Below, piece after piece: positions 33,415 to 41,816 of a stretch of 64,000 nt of DNA. A program made the position numbers and the translations under genes. The stretch comes from Tateyamaria sp947503385 (GTDB lineage Bacteria; Pseudomonadota; Alphaproteobacteria; Rhodobacterales; Rhodobacteraceae): NCBI RefSeq assembly GCF_051195235.1, contig NZ_JBNFZM010000002.1, forward strand, positions 496,001 through 560,000, given 5' to 3'. Below the pieces are notes generated by a model. It did no database searches. It was not told the origin of the DNA and worked only from the letters and a program-made list of their open reading frames with translations. Numbering within the stretch: the first letter of the stretch is position 1; each line of letters begins with the position of its first letter.

Positions 33415-34542
33415 CTATAGCACCTGATCGACCACACGCTTGAGCCGCGCCACCGTGCCGTCCACATCATACAGCTTGTCCAAACCAAACAGGCCCAGCC
33501 GGAAGGTTCGGAAATCCGCAGGCTCATCACATTGGAGCGGCACGCCCGCCGCGATCTGCATCCCTTCGGCCGCGAACCGCTTGCCGGTCTGGATGTCGGG
33601 ATCCGCCGTGTAGCTGACCACAACGCCCGGCGCACCAAACCCGTCGGCGGCGACCGACACGACGCCTTTGCCCGCCAGCATCGCGCGCACCGCATCACCC
33701 AGCGCCCATTGGGCATCCTTGAGCCGGTCAAAGCCGTATTCCTGCGTCTCTTTCATCGTGTCGCGGAAATCGCGCAGCGCGTCCGTGGGCATGGTCGCGT
33801 GGTACGCGTGTCCGCCGCCCTCATAGGCCGCCATGATCTGGTGCCACTTCTTGAGGTCGATGGCGAAACTGTCCGATGTCGTCTCGTCCATGCGCGCCAC
33901 AGCGCGCGCCGACAGCATCACAAGGCCCGCACAAGGCGAGGCGCTCCAGCCCTTTTGCGGGGCCGAGATCAGCACATCGACCCCAAGTGCGCGCATATCG
34001 ATCCACGCACAGCCCGACGCGATGCAATCCAGCACCATCAACGCACCCACCTCATGTGCGGCGGCGGCCATCTGCGCCACATAGGCATCCGGCAGGATCA
34101 CCCCGGCGCTGGTCTCTACATGCGGGGCAAAGACCACTTGCGGTTTTTGCTCGCGGATCGTGGCCACCACATCCTCGATCGGTGCGGGCGCAAAGGGGGA
34201 CGGGGACGCGTTGCCCACCTGCCGCGCCTTCAGCACCGTAGTGTTGCCAGTCAGCCCGCCGGTCTCGAAGATCTGCGACCACCGGTAGGAAAACCACCCG
34301 TTCCGCACCACCAACACCTCTGCGTCACGGCCAAACTGACGTGCGACAGCCTCCATTCCGAACGTGCCACCGCCGGGCACCACCACAACGGCATCCGCTG
34401 CGTAGACGTCTTTCAGCATGGACGAAATGTCGTTCATCACGCCTTGGAACGCTGCGCTCATATGGTTCAGCGACCGGTCCGTGAATACGACCGAAAACTC
34501 TTCGAGCCCCTGCGGGTCGACGGTATCAAGCAATGCTGCCAT
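33415..34542 (-). CDS. class-V aminotransferase (PLP-dependent)
   Basis: A 375-residue PLP enzyme of the alanine-glyoxylate/serine-pyruvate-like class V group. The loop VVVPGGGTFGMEAVARQF, the aspartate-bearing MVLDCIASGCAWIDM, and LISAPQKGWSASPCAGLVMLS with the Schiff-base lysine are all visible. The start at 34542 has an AGGAGGA ribosome site; the frame is open to 34593. It lies just upstream of aroA on the same strand, but 66 bases separate them. The amino donor and acceptor cannot be told from sequence. A 17-bp palindrome lies upstream. Confidence 0.85.
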   Translation of the reverse strand: MAALLDTVDPQGLEEFSVVFTDRSLNHMSAAFQGVMNDISSMLKDVYAADAVVVVPGGGTFGMEAVARQFGRDAEVLVVRNGWFSYRWSQIFETGGLTGNTTVLKARQVGNASPSPFAPAPIEDVVATIREQKPQVVFAPHVETSAGVILPDAYVAQMAAAAHEVGALMVLDCIASGCAWIDMRALGVDVLISAPQKGWSASPCAGLVMLSARAVARMDETTSDSFAIDLKKWHQIMAAYEGGGHAYHATMPTDALRDFRDTMKETQEYGFDRLKDAQWALGDAVRAMLAGKGVVSVAADGFGAPGVVVSYTADPDIQTGKRFAAEGMQIAAGVPLQCDEPADFRTFRLGLFGLDKLYDVDGTVARLKRVVDQVL

Positions 34543-34608
34543 GGTGTCCTCCTCTTTGAGCGTTGGCTTAGCGTGCGGGGCGGGCGGCGGCAAAGTCTAT
34601 GTGGGTAT

Positions 34609-34625
34609 ACAATCCGCCGGATTGT
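34609..34625. promoter_or_regulatory. 17-bp palindrome in divergent promoter region
   Basis: ACAATCC-GCC-GGATTGT is a perfect inverted repeat between the aminotransferase gene (minus) and the secreted-protein gene (plus), about 70 bases before the former's start. It looks like an operator of an unidentified regulator. Confidence 0.45.
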
Positions 34626-34788
34626 CTGCGGCGTGACGCCGATGGGAACGGTTTTTGCACCATCGGCGCAAGATGTACTTTTTCCGCCCTCTGTGCGACG
34701 CTTGCTATGGTTTGATCGGTTTACTCTTTGATGCCGCGACAGAGCGCCTGCCTGTCTCGGCAAGGACGCATTTCACGAGGGGGCCACC

Positions 34789-35778
34789 ATGCGCCTGTTA
34801 TTGCTATTCCTTTTTATGCTCTCATGGCCACAAGCCGGGCACGCGCAACAGCGTTGCACCGACCATACGCAAGGCAGCACGTTTCTGGCCCCGGTGCAGT
34901 TTGACTGTGATCGCGACGCCCGGGCCTACATGCTCGAAGGGTTCGACCTGCAATTTGAAAACGGCGATCACAAACCGCACATGATCGTCGTCGCGATTGC
35001 CACCGACAATCTGAACAGGTTTCTCGAACGGTCGCGCGCCGGTGGCCGCACCTATGCCAGACGCTCCAATGGCATGGTCGTCGGCTTCAACGACGAAAAC
35101 GGCGGTGATCGGTTTTCCGCAACCGTATCGGCAAGCTCGATGAACAATTGGGCGACTGTCGCCTACCCTGTCCACGAGGCGTTCCTGCACGGCTGTTACA
35201 GAAACTGCCAGTTGCGCGCGCCGGTCGGCTGGGGCCCGGACGACGTGGCGGTCTTGCGTGGGTTTGCCTTTTTGCGGGGCCGGACCGTGGATGACAACAT
35301 CCACGAAATTTACGTGTCACTGCCCCAAAACTGCGCCGAAGGCGAGTGTGTGGTGAACACCAGCCTGCGGGACAAAAGCGGCGATGACCAGTTTTCGGCA
35401 TTGGTCCAGTACAGCATCATTCCCCGTGCCATTGTCGAGGATACCCATCTGCGGCAAAGCACCGAGTTCGACAAAGAGGCGGTGCTGCGCGACCGGCGGG
35501 TCTGGTGGTTCGGGGGGCGGGATCGCGCATTTGCGATACGTGGTTTTAGTTTCAGTTTTATCGAAAGGAGCCGTTCGTCAAATTCACGGCGCACCGACCG
35601 GTTTTTGGGGCGGTTGCAGATGATCATAAACCCGCTGTTCAACGTTTTGTCCGTCATGATGCGGGACGGCGGTGATGACAACTCGGTCAACCCAACCCGG
35701 TACAGTGTCGCATATTACGAGCTTGTGACCGGCGGGCTGCACCCGGTCGCATATCCCGAAGGGTATCCGCGCCGCTGA
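34789..35778 (+). CDS. secreted cysteine-containing protein of unknown function
   Basis: A 329-residue exported protein. The Sec signal MRLLLLFLFMLSWPQAGHAQ is clear. The mature part has six cysteines in the first 200 residues (QRCTDH, QFDCDRD, HGCYRNCQLR, QNCAEGECV), suggesting disulfides, and is otherwise rich in beta-type and charged segments (SRAGGRTYARRSNGMVVGFNDENGGDRFSATVSAS). I recognise no domain. A GAGGGGGCC ribosome site precedes the start. It is divergent from the aminotransferase gene and is followed by the repeat-bearing gap. Confidence 0.75.
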   Translation: MRLLLLFLFMLSWPQAGHAQQRCTDHTQGSTFLAPVQFDCDRDARAYMLEGFDLQFENGDHKPHMIVVAIATDNLNRFLERSRAGGRTYARRSNGMVVGFNDENGGDRFSATVSASSMNNWATVAYPVHEAFLHGCYRNCQLRAPVGWGPDDVAVLRGFAFLRGRTVDDNIHEIYVSLPQNCAEGECVVNTSLRDKSGDDQFSALVQYSIIPRAIVEDTHLRQSTEFDKEAVLRDRRVWWFGGRDRAFAIRGFSFSFIERSRSSNSRRTDRFLGRLQMIINPLFNVLSVMMRDGGDDNSVNPTRYSVAYYELVTGGLHPVAYPEGYPRR

Positions 35779-35961
35779 CAGGGCACGGATTGTCGACAGC
35801 TACGCGCCAGCCGCCGCATCTGCGATTGGCCTGTTTGCCCGCCAAGGAACGACCGCACACGGCGCTTTCATCTCCTGCCCTCTGTGCGCTCACGGGGCGC
35901 ATCGGGACGCAAACCACGCGCAGTCCTCTAACCTCTGCGCCCGGGGTCACACGCACAGACA

Positions 35962-36505
35962 TGAACGTCACCTCAAAGCCCGACACCCGCGCCAGCGCAC
36001 ATGAATCCGCACCACCAGACAATCGCTCCGGCACTTTCTCCGACGGCAACAGAACATTCACCCAAACCCCAACACCCGCACCAGCGCACACAATGCCACA
36101 ACGCCAGACAATCGCTCAGGCACTTTCTCCGACGGCAACAGGACATTCACCCAAAGCCCGGCACCGTGCCAGCGCACACAAAGCCACAACGCCAGACAAT
36201 CGCTCAGACGCTGTCTCCCACGGCAACAGGACGCTCACCCAAAGCCCGGCACCCGCACCAGCGCACACAAAGCTCCACCCCCAAACAATCGCTCAGGCGC
36301 TGTCTCCCACGGCAACAGGACGCTCACCCAAAGCCCGGCACCCGCACCAGCGCACACAAAGCTCCATCCCCAGACAATCGCTCAGGCGCTGTCTCCCACG
36401 GCAACAGGACGCTCGCGCAAAGCCCGGCACCCGCATCAGCGCACACAAAGCCACAACGCCAGACAATCGCTCAGGCACTTTCTCCGACGGCAACAGGACG
36501 CTCGC
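35962..36505. repeat. tandem array of six 89-bp units at the 3' end of a GGDEF gene
   Basis: The 12-base word aGACAATCGCTC (or a one-base variant) recurs at 36017, 36106, 36194, 36283, 36372 and 36461, so the period is 89 bases (88 once). The whole unit is conserved, with no unique spacers, so it is not CRISPR. The copy nearest the GGDEF gene encodes that gene's last 11 residues (GERPVAVGESA) and stop, and the next copies carry the same end (GERPVAVGDSA). Copies farthest from the gene are most diverged. As 89 is not a multiple of three, the array cannot be a protein repeat. The stretch 35779-35961 holds no gene I can see. Confidence 0.9.
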
Positions 36506-37208
36506 CTGTCACAGGAAACATCCGCACCTGATTGCGCCCCCCGCTCTTGGCACGGTACAGCGCGTCATCCGCGCGCTGAATGGCCACCTCGATATGGTCC
36601 GTCGCCGCCTTGAGCGACCCACCGATAGAGACCGTGACGCCAAGCGTCGTGCCCGCCTCATCAATCGGGCTGTTGGCCACACGCGCGCGCAAACGCTCCG
36701 CCATGGCGGCACCCACATCGTGATCCGCATCCGCGAGAAAGACCACAAACTCCTCCCCACCAAACCGGCACACGATGTCATTGGACCGCACCGTTTCCTG
36801 CAACAGCTGCGCCACATGCGAAATGACCCGGTCCCCGGTCAGATGCCCATAGGTGTCATTCACCCGCTTGAAAAAATCGATATCGATCATCAGCGAGATT
36901 CCATAGGCTTCGGGTTCCTGCGCCATCCGCGTGAAAAAGAAATCGCGCGTGGCCACATCCGTCAGCCTGTCCCGCTCCACCAGCCGCCGCAATTCCTCGG
37001 ACAGACGGACATTTTCGCGGATCTTGGCCCCCACGAACACACAAGTGGGAAAGGACACCAACGTCACGATGATGATCGTGCCCGGCACCGTGCGGGACAG
37101 AATCGCGTCCGGGAAAATCAGGTAGTTCAGGGCCACCGCACACACCATCGAAATCACGGTCACAACGACCGAGAACATGACGACATCCCTGACACTTTCA
37201 ATTTTCAC
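36471..37208 (-). CDS. membrane-bound GGDEF diguanylate cyclase
   Basis: A 245-residue protein making cyclic di-GMP. Two membrane spans (about 9-31 and 42-60) precede the GGDEF domain (about 78-235). The active site is GGEEF (150-154) and an inhibitory I-site R-S-N-D (141-144) lies five residues before it, so both catalysis and product inhibition should work. DIDFFKRVNDTYGHLTGD is the conserved substrate-binding segment. There is no large sensor domain. The last 11 residues lie in the 89-bp repeat array, so its C-terminus may vary between strains. Confidence 0.93.
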   Translation of the reverse strand: MKIESVRDVVMFSVVVTVISMVCAVALNYLIFPDAILSRTVPGTIIIVTLVSFPTCVFVGAKIRENVRLSEELRRLVERDRLTDVATRDFFFTRMAQEPEAYGISLMIDIDFFKRVNDTYGHLTGDRVISHVAQLLQETVRSNDIVCRFGGEEFVVFLADADHDVGAAMAERLRARVANSPIDEAGTTLGVTVSIGGSLKAATDHIEVAIQRADDALYRAKSGGRNQVRMFPVTGERPVAVGESA

Positions 37209-37263
37209 ATATCACCCGATGCGCTGCTGGCCGACCTTGTAACGCAAGCGTCTGACCCAAAGG

Positions 37264-37731
37264 TTAACCGCCCCCCTGCAAGGGCCCGGGACGACGCTCT
37301 TCACTCAAAAGCACATTCGCCTCCACCTCACCCGCGCCGGGCAGTGTCATAATCCGCCGCCGCAACACGCGCTCGAAATCCGGCAAATCACGCGCCACGA
37401 CACGCAGCCGGTAATCGTACAGCCCCAGCACATGTTCCACCGTCTGCACCTCCGGAATGGCCCCCACGGCGCGTTCGAAATCCTCAAGGCTCACCCGCCC
37501 CTTGGTGGCCAGCTTCACCCCCAGAAACACCGTCACACCAAATCCAAGCCGCTCGCGGTCCAGCACCAGCCGCTGGCCCTTGATCACACCGGCCTCCCGC
37601 AACCGCCTGATCCGCCGCCACGCCGCAGGCTGCGACAGCCCACAGGCCCGGCCCACAGCCCCGGCCCCCTGCCCCGCATCCTGCGCAAGCAGCGTCAGGA
37701 TCGCACGGTCGGTGTCGTCAATCTCGATCAC
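37264..37731 (-). CDS. Lrp/AsnC-family regulator (second of a pair)
   Basis: A 155-residue regulator. The N-terminal helix-turn-helix (DRAILTLLAQDAGQGAGAVGRACGLSQPAAWRRIRRLREAGVIKG, residues 7-51) is followed by the RAM ligand-binding domain (about 65-145), with VQTVEHVLGLYDYRLRVVARDL typical. It overlaps the preceding regulator gene by 4 bases, so the two are translated together and may form a mixed oligomer. They lie divergent from ilvC, which suggests control of branched-chain amino acid synthesis, but this is inference. Confidence 0.92.
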   Translation of the reverse strand: MIEIDDTDRAILTLLAQDAGQGAGAVGRACGLSQPAAWRRIRRLREAGVIKGQRLVLDRERLGFGVTVFLGVKLATKGRVSLEDFERAVGAIPEVQTVEHVLGLYDYRLRVVARDLPDFERVLRRRIMTLPGAGEVEANVLLSEERRPGPLQGGG

Positions 37732-38183
37732 AACGGCAGCGCCTCATCACTCTTGATCCGCGCCACCTGCATCAATGCCTCGATATCCGCGATATGTGGC
37801 AGGGTCAGGATGCGACTGCGGTAAAGGTGCTGATAATGCCCCATGTCCCGCGCAATCACCGACAGGCGCACATCGACACGGCCCAGAAACGTCTGGATCT
37901 CGATCACCTCGGGCACGTCGCGTGCGGCGGCGATAAAGGCATCAAACGCCCCGCCCTGCGTCTTGTCCAGCGTCACGCGCAGGCTCACCTCCACCGCATA
38001 GCCCAATGCGGCCCAGTCGATCACCGCCTGTACGCCCTTCACCAGCCCCGCGTCCCGCAGCTTGGCCTGACGGCGCGCCAACTGCCCCGCGCTGACGCGC
38101 GCCCGTTCGGCCAGTTCCGCAGGCCCCAGCGTCGGGTCAGCCTGCCATTGCCGCAAAATTCGTCTGTCCACATCATCCAGCAT
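37728..38183 (-). CDS. Lrp/AsnC-family regulator (first of a pair)
   Basis: A 151-residue Lrp/AsnC protein starting MLDDVDRRILRQWQADPTLG, with helix-turn-helix (PAELAERARVSAGQLARRQAKLRDAGLVKG) and RAM domain (VPEVIEIQTFLGRVDVRLSVIARDMGHYQHLYRSRILTLPHI). The start at 38183 gives the standard family N-terminus; the frame upstream is antisense to ilvC. It overlaps the second regulator by 4 bases. The ilvC start lies 132 bases away on the other strand, so a shared control region is likely. Confidence 0.92.
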   Translation of the reverse strand: MLDDVDRRILRQWQADPTLGPAELAERARVSAGQLARRQAKLRDAGLVKGVQAVIDWAALGYAVEVSLRVTLDKTQGGAFDAFIAAARDVPEVIEIQTFLGRVDVRLSVIARDMGHYQHLYRSRILTLPHIADIEALMQVARIKSDEALPL

Positions 38184-38315
38184 GATTTCACCGCATATCG
38201 CCTGAATGACGAATGATCTACCCTTCTTCTCTTTCCAAATACTCAAAATCCAACGCTGACCACCCCGATAAACGCGCCTATAACGCACCCCAGATACAAC
38301 CCCGGAGGACCCGAT

Positions 38316-39338
38316 ATGCGCGTCTACTACGATCGCGATTGCGACATTAACCTGATCAAGGACATGAACGTGGCCATCCTCGGCTACGGCTCCCAAGGGC
38401 ACGCCCATGCCCTCAACCTGCGTGACAGCGGCGCCAAGAATGTTGTTGTGGCGCTGCGCGACGGCTCGCCCTCCATCGCCAAGGCCGAAGGCGAAGGCCT
38501 CAAAACCATGGGCATCGCCGAAGCCGCCGCATGGGCCGACCTGATCATGTTCACCATGCCCGATGAATTGCAGGCCGAAACCTACAAAAAATACGTCCAC
38601 GACAACATCCGCGAAGGCGCGGCCATCGCCTTTGCCCACGGTCTGAACGTCCACTTTGGCCTCATCGAGCCCAAAGAAGGCATCGACGTGGTGATGATGG
38701 CCCCCAAAGGCCCCGGCCACACCGTGCGCGGCGAATATGTCAAAGGCGGCGGCGTGCCCTGCCTTGTCGCCGTGGACAAAGACGCATCGGGCCGCGCGCT
38801 CGAGATTGGCCTCAGCTATTGCTCCGCCATCGGTGGCGGTCGCTCGGGCATCATCGAGACCAACTTCCGCGAGGAATGCGAAACCGACCTCTTCGGCGAA
38901 CAGGCCGTGCTCTGTGGTGGTCTGGTCGAACTGATCCGCATGGGCTTTGAGACGCTGGTCGAGGCGGGCTACGCCCCCGAAATGGCCTATTTCGAGTGTC
39001 TGCACGAGGTGAAGCTGATCGTGGACCTGATCTACGAAGGCGGCATTGCCAACATGAACTATTCGATCTCCAATACGGCTGAGTATGGCGAATATGTCTC
39101 CGGCCCCCGCGTCCTGCCCTATGACGAGACCAAGGCCCGGATGAAGGCGATCCTGACCGATATCCAGACCGGCAAATTCGTGCGTGACTTCATGCAGGAA
39201 AACGCCGTTGGCCAGCCTTTCTTCAAGGGCACGCGCCGGATCAACGACGAACACCAGATCGAAGCCACGGGCGAAACCCTGCGCGGCATGATGCCGTGGA
39301 TTTCCGCAGGCAAGATGGTCGACAAGTCCAAGAACTGA
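38316..39338 (+). CDS. ilvC: ketol-acid reductoisomerase (NADP+)
   Basis: A 340-residue class I enzyme converting acetolactate or acetohydroxybutyrate to the dihydroxy acid in isoleucine/valine synthesis. The NADPH loop AILGYGSQGHAHALNLRDSG (25-44), the Mg2+/substrate segment AFAHGLNVHFG and GIIETNFREECETDLFGEQAVLCGG, and EMAYFECLHEVKLIVDLIYEGGI are all intact. A CGGAGGA ribosome site precedes ATG. It is divergent from two Lrp/AsnC genes and ends in a strong terminator, so it is probably a single-gene transcript. Confidence 0.98.
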   Translation: MRVYYDRDCDINLIKDMNVAILGYGSQGHAHALNLRDSGAKNVVVALRDGSPSIAKAEGEGLKTMGIAEAAAWADLIMFTMPDELQAETYKKYVHDNIREGAAIAFAHGLNVHFGLIEPKEGIDVVMMAPKGPGHTVRGEYVKGGGVPCLVAVDKDASGRALEIGLSYCSAIGGGRSGIIETNFREECETDLFGEQAVLCGGLVELIRMGFETLVEAGYAPEMAYFECLHEVKLIVDLIYEGGIANMNYSISNTAEYGEYVSGPRVLPYDETKARMKAILTDIQTGKFVRDFMQENAVGQPFFKGTRRINDEHQIEATGETLRGMMPWISAGKMVDKSKN

Positions 39339-39357
39339 TCCCCACCAGGGACAGTGA

Positions 39358-39390
39358 ACGGAGCGCCCGGATCGGGCGCTCCGTTTTTTT
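39358..39390 (+). terminator. Rho-independent terminator after ilvC
   Basis: ACGGAGCGCCCG (39358-39369) and CGGGCGCTCCGT (39373-39384) form a perfect 12-bp stem with a three-base loop, followed by seven Ts. A textbook terminator 20 bases after the ilvC stop. Confidence 0.97.
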
Positions 39391-39558
39391 GTGCAAGGGC
39401 TGCGCCCTGTGGCCCGTCGCGGGGACATGCAGGCACCGCCCTGCGCGCCTGCCTCTGGAACGTTTCTCTCGCCCCTTGCGCTGCGCGGCGTTGCGTTGTC
39501 CGGTCCCGATGCAGTAGCTTTGGCACATCGCCTCATCACCGCAAAAGGACACCGGCCC

Positions 39559-39975
39559 ATGATTTCCTACGTCACTGTCGGGGCGGACGACATCGCCCGT
39601 GCCAAACGGTTTTACGCAGCCTTCCTGCCAGCCCTCGGCTACGGCTTGGAAGAGGGTGCCGAAGGGCTCAGCTACGCCCTGCCGGTCGAAGCGGGTCAGC
39701 GCCCTGTTTTGCCGGATTTTTATGTCAAACCCACCTTTGACGGTCGTCCCGCCTCTGCCGGGAACGGGTCGATGGTCGCCTTTGAGGCGCGCACCCAGCA
39801 GCAGGTCCGCGACCTGCACGCCGCAGCGCTGGCCGCCGGTGGCACAGACGAAGGCCAGCCCGGATTTCGCGCCGCCTATGGGCCGCATTTCTTTGTCAGC
39901 TACCTGCGCGACCCCCAAGGCAACAAGATTGCCCTGTATTCCAGCGACCCCAACGAACCCGGACGCGACGGGTAA
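39559..39975 (+). CDS. VOC-family (glyoxalase-fold) protein
   Basis: A 138-residue vicinal-oxygen-chelate protein. The N-terminus MISYVTVGADDIARAKRFYAAFLPALGYG is the first module, and GPHFFVSYLRDPQGNKIALYSSDP the C-terminal strand-turn-strand, typical of the glyoxalase/bleomycin-resistance superfamily. The usual first-module histidine is replaced by T or V here, so metal binding may differ. The start at 39559 is preceded by AAAAGGA; the frame is open to 39391. It lies between the ilvC terminator and the glycine riboswitch. Function is unknown. Confidence 0.85.
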   Translation: MISYVTVGADDIARAKRFYAAFLPALGYGLEEGAEGLSYALPVEAGQRPVLPDFYVKPTFDGRPASAGNGSMVAFEARTQQQVRDLHAAALAAGGTDEGQPGFRAAYGPHFFVSYLRDPQGNKIALYSSDPNEPGRDG

Positions 39976-40064
39976 CACCGCCCACCCCTGCGCCCGCCCG
40001 GCAGGTTCGGGAAATTTCACTTGCCAGCCGAACCACGTTTCCGATACGAAACATGCAGCGTTTG

Positions 40065-40217
40065 ACGTTGGGAGAACCAGACAACTGGTGCCGAAGGAGC
40101 AACTGCCTCGGAAACTCTCAGGCCACAGGACCAATGTCGAACCCCAAGACTCTGGAGAGTGATGCCCCGTGCATCCGCCGAAGGGATAATGATCTCAGGC
40201 ACCCAAGACAGAGGAGG
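40065..40217 (+). promoter_or_regulatory. tandem glycine riboswitch upstream of gcvT
   Basis: Two glycine aptamers in a row. The first (about 40067-40145) has GGGAGAAC, GCCGAAGGAGCAA, CTCGGAAACTCTCAGGC and AGGACC in order. The second (about 40150-40217) has CTCTGGAGAG, GCCGAAGGG, TCTCAGGC and a closing ACAGAGGAGG. These are the diagnostic conserved words of the gcvT RNA. It starts about 240 bases before gcvT. Downstream, GGCACC (40216-40221) can pair with GGTGCC (40252-40257), a possible expression-platform helix. Glycine should switch the operon on. Confidence 0.93.
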
Positions 40218-40304
40218 CACCGACGCGCAGGCCATGTCCCGCGCGCAATGTGGTGCCGCTTGATTTGACCCAAATCTCGTCGGCTTGGAAAAGGCGAATG
40301 AGAC

Positions 40305-41429
40305 ATGTCCGACCTCAGGCAGACCCCGCTTCATGCACTCCATCTGTCCATGGGGGCCAAGATGGTGCCCTTTGCCGGATACGACATGCCCGTCCAATAC
40401 GGCCTTGGCGTGATGAAAGAGCATCTTCACACCCGCGCAAAGGCGGGGCTGTTCGACGTCAGCCACATGGGGCAGGTGATCGTGCTGGGCAACACTTTTG
40501 CGGCGGCTGCGCGCGGGCTCGAAGGGCTGATCCCCGTCGATATTCTGGGCCTCGGGCTGAACCGCCAGCGCTATGGGTTCTTTACCAACGATGCAGGCGG
40601 GATCGACGACGATCTGATGCTGGCCAATCGCGGCGATCACGTCTTTGTCGTGGTCAACGCGGCCTGCAAAACGGCGGACATCGCGCGCATGAAGGCCGCG
40701 CTGGAACCTGCTGTTACAGTGACGGAAATCACGGACCGTGCGCTGCTGGCCCTTCAGGGGCCTGCCTCTGAACAGGTGCTGGCGACGCTTGATGCGCGCG
40801 CCGCCCACATGGCCTTTATGGACGTGGCCACGCTGTCGCTGAACGGGGTCGAGGCGTGGGTGTCCCGCTCGGGCTACACCGGCGAGGACGGCTACGAAAT
40901 TTCGGTCCCCGCCGACGCAGCCGAGGCGCTGGCCCGCACCCTGCTCGACCACCCGGATGTCGAAGCCATCGGGCTGGGCGCACGCGACTCGCTGCGGCTC
41001 GAGGCGGGGCTGTGCCTTTATGGGCACGACATCGACACCACCACCTCCCCGGTCGAGGCCGGGCTGACATGGGCCATCCAAAAAACCCGCCGCGGCGGAG
41101 GCGACCGGTCCGGAGGCTTCCCCGGTTCCGCAAAAATCCTGCACCAGATCGAAAACGGCGCCAGCCGCAAACGCGTGGGGCTGCTGCCCGAAGGGCGTGC
41201 GCCCATGCGCGACTCTGTGCCGCTGTTCGATGCCGAAGACAGCGCCGACCCCATCGGCACCATCACATCCGGCGGCTTTGGCCCCACGGTCGGCGGCCCA
41301 GTCGCCATGGGCTATGTCGCCACGCAGCACGCCACAGCCGGCACCACGCTCTATGGCGAATTGCGCGGCAAACGCCTGCCGCTGACCGTCACAAAACTGC
41401 CGTTCACACCCGCCAATTTCAAACGATAA
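40305..41429 (+). CDS. gcvT: glycine cleavage system T protein (aminomethyltransferase)
   Basis: A 374-residue tetrahydrofolate-dependent aminomethyltransferase that releases ammonia from the lipoyl arm of GcvH. The N-terminus RQTPLHALHLSMGAKMVPFAGYDMPVQY, the VSHMGQ segment, and SRSGYTGEDGYEISVP and GLGARDSLRLEAGLCLYGHD are standard GcvT motifs. The gene is preceded by the tandem glycine riboswitch and followed 17 bases later by gcvH. Length is normal. Confidence 0.97.
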   Translation: MSDLRQTPLHALHLSMGAKMVPFAGYDMPVQYGLGVMKEHLHTRAKAGLFDVSHMGQVIVLGNTFAAAARGLEGLIPVDILGLGLNRQRYGFFTNDAGGIDDDLMLANRGDHVFVVVNAACKTADIARMKAALEPAVTVTEITDRALLALQGPASEQVLATLDARAAHMAFMDVATLSLNGVEAWVSRSGYTGEDGYEISVPADAAEALARTLLDHPDVEAIGLGARDSLRLEAGLCLYGHDIDTTTSPVEAGLTWAIQKTRRGGGDRSGGFPGSAKILHQIENGASRKRVGLLPEGRAPMRDSVPLFDAEDSADPIGTITSGGFGPTVGGPVAMGYVATQHATAGTTLYGELRGKRLPLTVTKLPFTPANFKR

Positions 41430-41446
41430 ACCAGAGAGGGAAACCA

Positions 41447-41806
41447 ATGAAATACACCGAAGAACACGAATGGCTGCGCGCCGACGGGGATGTCTACGTG
41501 GTGGGCATCACCGAACACGCCACCACACAGCTGGGCGATCTGGTTTTTGTCGAACTCCCCGATGTGGGCGCAAGCGTCAGCAAGGACGATGAGATCGTCG
41601 TGATCGAAAGCGTAAAGGCCGCCTCGGACATCATGGCCCCCGTCGATGGTGAAATCACCGAGGTGAACACCGACCTTGCCGACGACCCCAGCCTCGCCAA
41701 CAGCGATCCGCTGGGCAAGGGCTGGTTTTTCAAGATCAAGCCATCCGACACCTCCCAACTGGACGGCCTGATGGACGAAGCCGCCTATAACGCACTGATC
41801 GGCTGA
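41447..41806 (+). CDS. gcvH: glycine cleavage system H protein
   Basis: A 119-residue lipoyl carrier protein that shuttles the aminomethyl group between GcvP and GcvT. The lipoylated lysine is K57 in VVIESVKAASD. The N-terminus MKYTEEHEWLRADGD and the C-terminal GWFFKIKPSD are typical. A GAGAGGGAAA ribosome site precedes the start at 41447. It is the middle gene of gcvTHP. Confidence 0.98.
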   Translation: MKYTEEHEWLRADGDVYVVGITEHATTQLGDLVFVELPDVGASVSKDDEIVVIESVKAASDIMAPVDGEITEVNTDLADDPSLANSDPLGKGWFFKIKPSDTSQLDGLMDEAAYNALIG

Positions 41807-41816
41807 GGAACGCACC

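Noticed and set aside
35962..36505. CRISPR array
   Set aside because: The entire 89-base unit is conserved, with no distinct spacers and no cas genes nearby.
35790..37352. Open plus-strand frame of 520 codons across the repeat array and the GGDEF gene
   Set aside because: It is antisense to a well-supported GGDEF gene, has no ribosome site, and its repeats shift frame every 89 bases. It is open only because the region is GC/CA-rich.
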